Shown: piece by piece, positions 14,649 to 20,700 of the stretch
Position numbering within the stretch: position 1 is the stretch's first letter
Layout: every line of letters starts with the position of its first letter
Origin: SURF-58 sp041305085
GTDB taxonomy: Archaea > Nanobdellota > Nanobdellia > Woesearchaeales > UBA9642
Length of the DNA: 20,700 nt
NCBI GenBank assembly: GCA_041305085.1
Contig: JBFYMA010000008.1
Coordinates: 1-20,700, forward strand
Reading direction: 5' to 3'
Notes under the pieces: model-generated
The model's input: only the letters and a program-made list of their open reading frames with translations
Databases searched by the model: none
What the model was told of the DNA's origin: nothing
Made by a program: the position numbers and the translations under genes

Positions 14649-14783
14649 TATCAGGCTGGCTGTTTCTGTGCGCTGCACAGCAGAAGCCCGCCAGAGGCGG
14701 GAGATAACCGGGCTTTGCCCGGCATTGCCTGTGCAAAGCGCAGCTTTCTTTCTTGGCAACAGCCAATTTATTCCAGCCTGATA
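14649..14783. repeat. 135-bp phased palindrome array, copy 2
   Basis: Same size and layout as the copy at 1766-1900. The outer inverted repeat (14649-14659 with 14773-14783, 11 perfect pairs) encloses palindromes ctgtgc-gct-gcacag at 14666, cccgcc-aga-ggcggg at 14687, ccgggc-ttt-gcccgg at 14708 and ctgtgc-aaa-gcgcag (one G-T pair) at 14729, again exactly 21 nt apart. A last hairpin ttggc-aaca-gccaa spans 14753-14766. A gap-free hand alignment gives about 85 of 135 identical positions. Several arm differences are compensatory. Both copies follow a T-rich run and lie between two plus-strand genes. Confidence 0.85.
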
Positions 14784-14830
14784 TTACAAATTATAATTCA
14801 ACTAAAAATTAAACAAACTCAACCAAAACT

Positions 14831-14838
14831 TTTATATA
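14831..14838 (+). promoter_or_regulatory. TATA box for hppA
   Basis: tttatata lies about 60 nt before ATG 14895, implying a leader of about 30 nt that includes the strong SD gaggggg at 14880-14886. Confidence 0.65.
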
Positions 14839-14894
14839 ACCATGATTAATCTCAATTCCCAAACTTATAAAATTTATCAGAGGGGGTTATACAA

Positions 14895-16844
14895 ATGGAG
14901 ACATATATTTTGCTTGCAGTAAGCATTCTTACGCTTGTGTTTGTGGCGTTTCTTGCGAGGTGGATTTCCAGGAAAAATCCAGGAGACAAGAAAATGCAGG
15001 AAATAGCAAAGGCCATCCACGACGGGGCAATGGCTTTCCTGTTCAGGGAGTATAGAATCCTTGGAATATTTGTAATAATAGTGTTCATACTTTTGACTAT
15101 TTTTATTGGCTGGAAAACTGCGCTGTCATTTGTTGCAGGAGCAGTTTGCTCGGCGCTTGCAGGATTTATAGGCATGAGGATTGCCACAAAAGCCAACGTA
15201 AGGACAACCCAGGGCGCAAAAAAAAGCATGAGTGAGGCATTGAGAATAGCTTTTGGCTCAGGAGCAGTGATGGGCCTTACTGTTGTATCTATAGGCCTTT
15301 TTGGCATAGTAATACTTTACCTTCTTTTCAGAAATCCTGAAATAATTTTTGGATTCGGCTTTGGAGCCAGCAGCATTGCACTGTTCGCAAGGGTTGGCGG
15401 AGGAATATACACAAAAGCAGCAGATGTTGGAGCAGATCTTGTTGGCAAGGTTGAGGCAGGAATTCCAGAGGATGACCCAAGAAACCCTGCGGTTATTGCA
15501 GACAATGTCGGGGACAATGTAGGAGATGTTGCAGGAATGGGTGCAGACCTTTTTGAGAGCTATGTAGGCAGCATAATAGCAGCAATGGCAATAGGGCTTG
15601 TCATGTTTCAGCTTCCAGGATTGATATTGCCTTTGACGATTGCTGGAGCAGGAATAGTTGCTTCAGTTATAGGAACATTCTTTGTCAATACAAAAAACGA
15701 GTCCAAAATCCACGCAGCCCTCCAAAGAGGACTGATAATAAGCTCTGTACTTGTAATAATTGCAACATACTTTTTGTCCAAAGCATACATTGGAAGCCTG
15801 GGCGTTTTCTGGGCAGTTGTCTCCGGGCTTGTTGCAGGGGTATTGATAGGATTGCTCACTGAATACTATACAAGCTATGACTACAGGCCAACAAAGAGCA
15901 TTGCAGAGGCATCCAAGACAGGCGCGGCAACAAATATTATCAGGGGATTAGGAGTGGGAATGCAGAGCACTGCGCTTCCAGTAATTGTGATAGCAATTGC
16001 AATATTTTTTGCTTATCATTTTGCAGGGCTTTACGGCATAGCAATGGCAGCAGTGGGAATGCTCAGCACTCTTGGAATAAGCCTTGCAATAGATGCATAT
16101 GGCCCTGTTGCTGATAACGCAGGAGGAATTGCAGAGATGTCCCACCAGCCTTCCAAAGTGAGAAAAAGAACTGATAGCCTTGACTCCATAGGCAACACAA
16201 CAGCAGCCATGGGCAAAGGTTTTGCAATAGGAAGCGCTGCACTTACAGCGTTGGCACTTTTCAGCACTTTCAGCCAGACAGCAAAGCTTTCGAGCATCTC
16301 AATAACACAGCCAGAAGTAATAATTGGGCTTTTGATTGGAGGATTTCTTCCATTCCTGTTCTCATCATTAACAATGAATGCAGTGGGAAAAGCTGCATTC
16401 AGCATGATTGAAGAAGTCAGGAGGCAGTTCAAAAAAATAAAAGGGCTTATGGAAGGAAATGCACAGCCTGACTATAAAAGATGCGTAGACATAAGCACTG
16501 CAGCAGCTCTCAGGCAAATGATCCTTCCAGGGCTGATTGCAATAATTGTGCCACTGCTTGTAGGGCTGTGGAGCATTGAAGCGCTAGGAGGGCTTCTTGC
16601 AGGAGCACTTGTGACAGGAGTGATGCTTGCAATAATGATGGCAAACGCTGGCGGAGCCTGGGACAACGCCAAAAAGTTCATAGAAAAAGGAAACTTTGGC
16701 GGAAAAGGAAGCTATCCGCATAAGGCAGCTGTTGTTGGAGACACAGTTGGAGATCCGTTTAAGGACACCAGCTCTCCTGCTTTGAACATATTGATTAAGC
16801 TAATGACTATTGTTTCATTGCTTTTGCTGCCTCTTTTCCTTTAA
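14895..16844 (+). CDS. hppA: Membrane-bound ion-pumping pyrophosphatase
   Basis: 649-residue polytopic membrane enzyme that couples pyrophosphate hydrolysis to H+ or Na+ export. The substrate site is clear: YTKAADVGADLVGKVE, then DDPRNPAVIADNVGDNVGDVAG with the Asp-rich cluster at 203-211, and the C-terminal NAGGAWDNAKKFIE and HKAAVVGDTVGDPFKDT. The segment GNTTAAMGKG (433-442) has Ala437 and Gly440, where K+-independent enzymes have Lys and Thr, so this is predicted to be the K+-dependent type. The pumped ion cannot be told by eye. A strong SD and upstream TATA point to a leadered transcript. The stop overlaps the convergent homing endonuclease gene. Confidence 0.95.
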   Translation: METYILLAVSILTLVFVAFLARWISRKNPGDKKMQEIAKAIHDGAMAFLFREYRILGIFVIIVFILLTIFIGWKTALSFVAGAVCSALAGFIGMRIATKANVRTTQGAKKSMSEALRIAFGSGAVMGLTVVSIGLFGIVILYLLFRNPEIIFGFGFGASSIALFARVGGGIYTKAADVGADLVGKVEAGIPEDDPRNPAVIADNVGDNVGDVAGMGADLFESYVGSIIAAMAIGLVMFQLPGLILPLTIAGAGIVASVIGTFFVNTKNESKIHAALQRGLIISSVLVIIATYFLSKAYIGSLGVFWAVVSGLVAGVLIGLLTEYYTSYDYRPTKSIAEASKTGAATNIIRGLGVGMQSTALPVIVIAIAIFFAYHFAGLYGIAMAAVGMLSTLGISLAIDAYGPVADNAGGIAEMSHQPSKVRKRTDSLDSIGNTTAAMGKGFAIGSAALTALALFSTFSQTAKLSSISITQPEVIIGLLIGGFLPFLFSSLTMNAVGKAAFSMIEEVRRQFKKIKGLMEGNAQPDYKRCVDISTAAALRQMILPGLIAIIVPLLVGLWSIEALGGLLAGALVTGVMLAIMMANAGGAWDNAKKFIEKGNFGGKGSYPHKAAVVGDTVGDPFKDTSSPALNILIKLMTIVSLLLLPLFL

Positions 16845-17887
16845 ATTTTTAATATTTCTTTTTTTATTTCTTGTCTTAATATTTTTAGCTTTGGCAGAAT
16901 ATATTTCCATTTTCTTGATTTCATCTCTAAAATAAATTTCATTTTTCGCATTTTCTCACTGTGTTTGCTCAAAGGAAGATAACTTTGAATGAATTTTAAC
17001 ACTTCTTCTTTCTTGTTTAAAGTGAGATTATAAATGTCTTTGTTTGAATGATAAGAAAAAATTATTGTGCCTTTTTTTGTTTCAAGATTGAGTAAAGGCG
17101 AATAATTTTCTTCTTCAAGCTTGTTTTTTATATCTTCTAGAATATTTTTATCTCCTGTTCTCAGCCTAAAACTTACTCTGAAACAATTTTTATGGCTTCT
17201 GTTGATATTGAAATTGCCTTCACAGTCAGAATATGCTGCCAAAAATTGATAAAAATAACTATTATTGTTAATAATCCATTCTGGGACTCGTGTTGGCTTG
17301 GGAACTAAAAAATAAAATGATTCATTCATATCAACATAAATAAACCATTCATTTTCTTTTTCTTTGGATTTATATAAATATTTTCTAATTTCTCCGTATT
17401 CATGAAAACTTCGTTCCAGGAGTTCTATTTGGGCTTTGTGGGTTGTGCTGGTCTGAATTCTAACAGATTTTTTTATTTTTTTTGCATGAAAATCTCCTGC
17501 TCTGAGGCCTAATAAAAATGCTTTCTTTTTTAAGTTTCCGCAAAAAGATTTTTTAAATTTCTTTGTTAGAGCTTCAGATACTGACTTTCTTTTGATTCCA
17601 TAAATTTCAAGTTTTTTTCTAATTGTTCTTCCACTCTTAATAGAATATATTTTTGCAATCTCTCGAGAAGAAAGTTTTTTTATCCAATACAAATTGTATA
17701 AATCTTTTTTTGGTATATATATTTTTTTAAAGTAAGCAGGTCTTCTGTTTATATTATGTTTTTTTAGCCAATAAAGAACATTTGTACTTTTGCAATCGAA
17801 TATTTTACCAATTTTTGAAAGTGATAATTTTTTGACTGTGTACAATTCTTCCAATTGTTCTTTTGACAAATTTAATCCTTTTTTCAT
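16841..17887 (-). CDS. Free-standing LAGLIDADG homing endonuclease-like protein with HTH repeats
   Basis: 348 residues, very Lys/Ile-rich. Two N-terminal helix-turn-helix repeats (about 8-50 and 58-102) both follow the pattern L-Y-x-x-K-K-L-S-x-x-x-I-A/G-K-I-x with a downstream GI/NI-K/R-R end. Two LAGLIDADG motifs follow, FLLGLRAGDF (124-133, acidic Asp132) and FLAAYSDCEG (215-224, acidic Glu223), as in single-chain enzymes. No intron or intein host surrounds it: hppA is intact and converges on it with a 4-nt overlap. It may be a mobile endonuclease gene or a domesticated regulator (WhiA-like use of the fold). A minus-strand TATA (about 17909-17919) gives leaderless geometry. Confidence 0.82.
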   Translation of the reverse strand: MKKGLNLSKEQLEELYTVKKLSLSKIGKIFDCKSTNVLYWLKKHNINRRPAYFKKIYIPKKDLYNLYWIKKLSSREIAKIYSIKSGRTIRKKLEIYGIKRKSVSEALTKKFKKSFCGNLKKKAFLLGLRAGDFHAKKIKKSVRIQTSTTHKAQIELLERSFHEYGEIRKYLYKSKEKENEWFIYVDMNESFYFLVPKPTRVPEWIINNNSYFYQFLAAYSDCEGNFNINRSHKNCFRVSFRLRTGDKNILEDIKNKLEEENYSPLLNLETKKGTIIFSYHSNKDIYNLTLNKKEEVLKFIQSYLPLSKHSEKMRKMKFILEMKSRKWKYILPKLKILRQEIKKEILKI

Positions 17888-17955
17888 TCAATGATAGTTG
17901 TGAACTCTTTTTATTAACCTTCTCTTAACTTGTCCAGTGATTTATTCGGTTTTTG

Positions 17956-18294
17956 CTACTTTTTTATTATTTCTTCAACCAACAATTCTTTTTCACCATT
18001 GTACTCATCAACTGTTCCAATAATTTCAATGTTTGCGCCTTTTTCCAGCTGCACCTTCTCAAAAACAACAGCAGTTATTGTTTCTTTTTTTGAAATCTCA
18101 ACAAAAGTTGCTTTTTCAGTGTTTGTGATTCTTTCAACTGTACCTGAAATTCTTACTTTTTGGTCCAGCTCTGTGCCGTCAATCTTTGAAATGTTTATTT
18201 CTTCAAGCCTTGTTGTGCTCATAATGATCAGCAGGCCTATCAACCCTGCAGCTCCGCAGATTAATGCTATTATCAAAAGTGTCTTGTCCTTCAT
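17956..18294 (-). CDS. Membrane-anchored OB-fold protein
   Basis: 112 residues. One N-terminal transmembrane segment (5-26, Ile/Leu/Gly-rich) is followed by an OB-fold domain of the tRNA-anticodon/helicase type, with the strands KVRISGTVERIT, ATFVEISKKET, ITAVVFEK, NIEIIGTVDEYNG and KELLVEEIIKK. The ligand (nucleic acid or otherwise) and the side of the membrane are not decidable. The TATA box (18317-18324, minus strand) 26 nt before the ATG implies a leaderless mRNA. It is divergent from lonB. Confidence 0.75.
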   Translation of the reverse strand: MKDKTLLIIALICGAAGLIGLLIIMSTTRLEEINISKIDGTELDQKVRISGTVERITNTEKATFVEISKKETITAVVFEKVQLEKGANIEIIGTVDEYNGEKELLVEEIIKK

Positions 18295-18400
18295 TTAGGA
18301 AGTTAAGCATTTTGGTTATATAAAATATAGTAAGAAAAAACAAGCGATTTTCCGGAGCTAATTAAAAACAAGTTTTCCCAGCCAAAAACCTAACGAAACC

Positions 18401-18408
18401 TTTATAAT
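18401..18408 (+). promoter_or_regulatory. TATA box for lonB
   Basis: tttataat centred about 27 nt before ATG 18431. No SD is present, so the mRNA is predicted leaderless. Confidence 0.7.
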
Positions 18409-18430
18409 ACATCTGTATTTACATCAGTGA

Positions 18431-20407
18431 ATGCCTGACAGCAACAAACCTGCCAAAAAGCAGGCTTCCAAAAAAAGCGCTTCTTTAGCAAAGACTTCTG
18501 TTTTGCTAAATGCCAAGAGCCTTCAATTCTCCTCATCAAAAGACATTCCTGTATCCCAAAGAATAATTGATCAGGTAATAGGCCAGGATGAGGCAGTAAA
18601 TGTAATCAAGAAAGCAGCAAGCCAGAGAAGGCACGTGCTTTTGATTGGGGAGCCGGGTACTGGAAAGAGCATGCTGGGAATAGCGCTTGCAGAGCTCCTG
18701 CCAAGGGAAAAGCTTGTGGATGTGCTGGCTTTTCCAAACAACAATGATGAAAACCAGCCACTCATAAGGACAGTTGAGGCAGGCAAAGGCAGGGAGCTTG
18801 TTACCAGGTCAAGGCTGGAAACATCCGGAATGTTTGGAAACAGGAATTTTGTAATAACTTTTATACTATTCATACTGTTTGCTTTCAGCTCTTATTATTT
18901 CTGGAACCAGTGGGAAAAAGGAATGATAAGTGATATTATTTTTGCAGCAATAATAATAAGCTCACTGATTGTGTTGTTTGGATTTGTATTTATTGTTGTG
19001 CTAAGCATGAACATGTCCAAAAGGTTTGACACCAGAAAAAGCCCTCCAAAAGTGGTGGTTGATAACTTTGACAAGAAAAGAGTTCCGTTTTATGACGCAA
19101 CAGGAGCTCATGCAGGGGCACTGCTTGGAGATGTGCTCCATGACCCTTTTCAAAGCGGAGGCCTTGGTACACCAGCCCACGAAAGAGTTGTTGCAGGGAT
19201 GATTCACAAGGCACACATGGGAGTGTTATTCATTGATGAGATATCAACCCTGCACCAGGTAACACAGCAGGAGCTGCTTACAGCGCTGCAGGAGGGAAAG
19301 TTTGCAATAACAGGCCAGAGCGAGAGGAGTGCAGGAGCCATGGTGCGCACAGAGCCAGTGCCTTGCAACTTTATACTCGTGGCTGCTGGCAACTATGAAA
19401 CAATCCAGCACATGCACCCTGCACTGAGGTCAAGAATAAGGGGATATGGCTATGAGGTCTATATGCAGGACACCATGCCTGATACACCTGAAAACAGGAA
19501 AAAGATTGCGATATTTGTGGCTCAGGAAGTTAGAAAAGACAAAAAGATTCCTCACTTTGACAAAGAAGCCATTGATTACATAATTGAAGAAGCCAGGAGA
19601 AAGGCCAACAGGAAAGCCCACCTAACACTTTTGTTCAGAGACCTTGGAGGACTGATAAGGGCTGCAGGAGATGTTGCAGTTGCAGAAAACGCTCCACTTG
19701 TAAAAAAAATTCATATAGTGAAGGCCAGAACTCTTGCGAGAACTCTTGAACAGCAGATTTCTGATAAATATATCGAGAGAAAAAAAGAGTACGGAGTGCT
19801 TATAGTTGAGGGAAGAAAAATTGGAAGAGTTAATGGGTTGGCAGTGATGGGAAGCGCAGCAACGCAGTCAGGAATTGTGCTTCCAATAGAGAGCTCTGTA
19901 ACGCTGGGAGGAAAAGGAGAAAAAATTATTGCAACAGGAAAGCTGGGAGAAATAGCAAAAGAGGCAATAACAAACGTGAGCGCGATAGTAAAAAAATACT
20001 TTGGCGAAGACATAAAAGAAAAATATGACATATTTGTCCAATTCCTGCAGACCTATGAAGGTGTAGAGGGGGACAGCGCAAGCATTGCTGTTGCAACATC
20101 AATAATAAGTGCACTTAAAAATATTCCAATAAAACAGGAATACGCAATGACCGGTTCTCTCAGTGTAAGGGGAGATGTGCTTCCTATAGGAGGGCTTTCG
20201 AGCAAAGTTGAGGCTGCAATAGATGCGGGCATAAAAAAAGTGATTGTTCCGCAGTCCAATGTGCAGGACCTTGTTGTGGATGAGGAAAAGCTCAAGAAAA
20301 TAAAAGTCATCCCTGTGACAACAATTATAGAAGTGCTGAGAGAAGTTCTTGACTGGAAGGGCAAAGAGTCAGTGCTGAAGCATATAGAAAAAGTGAATGG
20401 TTTATAA
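18431..20407 (+). CDS. lonB: Archaeal membrane-anchored ATP-dependent Lon protease
   Basis: 658 residues. An AAA+ domain carries Walker A GEPGTGKS (73-80) and Walker B LFIDE (266-270). Between them is the LonB-specific insertion with two membrane helices (about 139-158 and 165-193). The C-terminal Lon protease domain has the catalytic Ser549 in EGDSASIA and Lys592 in GLSSKVEAAIDAG, preceded by GSLSVRGDVLPIGG. This is the main membrane-bound quality-control protease of archaea, degrading misfolded proteins at the inner face of the membrane. I see no intein, although LonB genes often carry one. A leaderless promoter precedes it, and it converges on the partial gene at the right edge. Confidence 0.96.
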   Translation: MPDSNKPAKKQASKKSASLAKTSVLLNAKSLQFSSSKDIPVSQRIIDQVIGQDEAVNVIKKAASQRRHVLLIGEPGTGKSMLGIALAELLPREKLVDVLAFPNNNDENQPLIRTVEAGKGRELVTRSRLETSGMFGNRNFVITFILFILFAFSSYYFWNQWEKGMISDIIFAAIIISSLIVLFGFVFIVVLSMNMSKRFDTRKSPPKVVVDNFDKKRVPFYDATGAHAGALLGDVLHDPFQSGGLGTPAHERVVAGMIHKAHMGVLFIDEISTLHQVTQQELLTALQEGKFAITGQSERSAGAMVRTEPVPCNFILVAAGNYETIQHMHPALRSRIRGYGYEVYMQDTMPDTPENRKKIAIFVAQEVRKDKKIPHFDKEAIDYIIEEARRKANRKAHLTLLFRDLGGLIRAAGDVAVAENAPLVKKIHIVKARTLARTLEQQISDKYIERKKEYGVLIVEGRKIGRVNGLAVMGSAATQSGIVLPIESSVTLGGKGEKIIATGKLGEIAKEAITNVSAIVKKYFGEDIKEKYDIFVQFLQTYEGVEGDSASIAVATSIISALKNIPIKQEYAMTGSLSVRGDVLPIGGLSSKVEAAIDAGIKKVIVPQSNVQDLVVDEEKLKKIKVIPVTTIIEVLREVLDWKGKESVLKHIEKVNGL

Positions 20408-20441
20408 ATGGGTTTGAAGCTGAGTTTATTATAGTTTTTTC

Positions 20442-20700
20442 TTATAGACTCATTTTTCGCCTTTCTATGAGTTCCTTATGGTTTGGGCATACAACAAAAT
20501 AGTCAAAATTCTTTCTCTTTATCATGTTCAGGAGCTTCTGGTCTGTGTGCCTTCCCTTTGTCATAAAATAGAGTATCTGGGTGAATCCGCAGAAGCTGCA
20601 CTTGTTCTCCTTTATTTCCAAAAGCTGTTTTTTTATTTGTGAGGTGAGTCTGTTGTGCTTTTTTGCATGCAATGACAACTTCAGCTTCTGGATGCACTCT
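20442..20700 (-). CDS. Small Cys/His zinc-finger-like protein, 5' end outside the window
   Basis: The frame is open to the right edge, so the start is probably beyond the window, although a TTG at 20678 could begin a 78-aa form. Visible motifs are CSFC, then a His about 14 residues later, and CPNHKELIERR near the C-terminus, giving C-x2-C...C-x2-H. This resembles the zinc frame of HNH-type proteins, but no complete HNH catalytic triad is apparent, so no nuclease function is claimed. The N-terminal part is rich in Lys and His. Confidence 0.55.
   Translation of the reverse strand, partial: ECIQKLKLSLHAKKHNRLTSQIKKQLLEIKENKCSFCGFTQILYFMTKGRHTDQKLLNMIKRKNFDYFVVCPNHKELIERRKMSL

Noticed and set aside
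14467..14849. ORFs on both strands across array copy 2
   Set aside because: They translate the palindromes and the T-rich terminator; composition is low-complexity and there is no start signal.
15608..16681. Long antisense ORFs within hppA
   Set aside because: They are shadows of a strongly coding gene with conserved motifs in the plus frame.
16800..16900. Intron of hppA hosting the homing endonuclease
   Set aside because: hppA is complete, ends in the normal C-terminal motifs, and the endonuclease is on the opposite strand after the stop.
18640..19260. Intein in LonB between Walker A and Walker B
   Set aside because: The insert is the normal LonB transmembrane segment; no splicing motifs or Cys/Ser junctions are seen.

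Overview
The window reads as a chromosomal segment of an archaeon, most likely a small-genome DPANN lineage of the Woesearchaeota/Pacearchaeota kind. The lineage name is inference. Archaeal identity rests on deoxyhypusine synthase, TrmY, membrane-anchored LonB, an archaeal-type tyrosyl-tRNA synthetase, an AbrB/PhoU-type regulator, and the promoters. Nearly every gene has its own TATA box about 24-28 nt before the start codon, as expected for leaderless mRNAs. A minority have a longer leader with a Shine-Dalgarno (SD) site. Intergenic DNA is very AT-rich.

Layout: 1-167 holds two strong hairpins and the hisS promoter. hisS (168-1451) is followed by two short Cys-rich paralogues (1511-1657 and 2071-2319). 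Between them lies a GC-rich 135-bp palindrome array (1766-1900). Next come an AbrB/PhoU-like regulator (minus), a two-gene minus-strand unit of a 64-aa protein and a lipoprotein, a TctA/DUF112 membrane protein (minus), and an APH-fold kinase (plus) whose end overlaps a histidine phosphatase (minus). tyrS (plus) converges on an M24 peptidase (minus). A minus-strand block follows: deoxyhypusine synthase, a proteasome-beta-like Ntn-hydrolase with a long C-terminal extension, and trmY. pepF (plus) is followed by the second copy of the palindrome array (14649-14783) and then the membrane pyrophosphatase hppA. A LAGLIDADG homing endonuclease (minus) overlaps the hppA stop. A membrane-anchored OB-fold protein (minus) is divergent from lonB (plus). 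A Cys/His protein runs off the right edge.

The genes are mostly housekeeping: tRNA charging and modification (HisRS, TyrRS, TrmY), translation-factor modification (deoxyhypusine synthase), protein turnover (LonB, PepF, M24 peptidase, proteasome-like protein), and membrane energetics and transport (pyrophosphatase, TctA-like).

The most unusual object is the pair of 135-bp arrays. Both have the same length and align without gaps. An outer inverted repeat encloses four 15-nt palindromes (6-bp arm, 3-nt centre, 6-bp arm) whose starts are exactly 21 nt apart, about two turns of B-DNA. Several arm differences between the copies are compensatory. The second item worth attention is the proteasome-like protein: its TTG start places a Thr directly after the initiator Met, and the main proteasome active-site positions appear to be kept.
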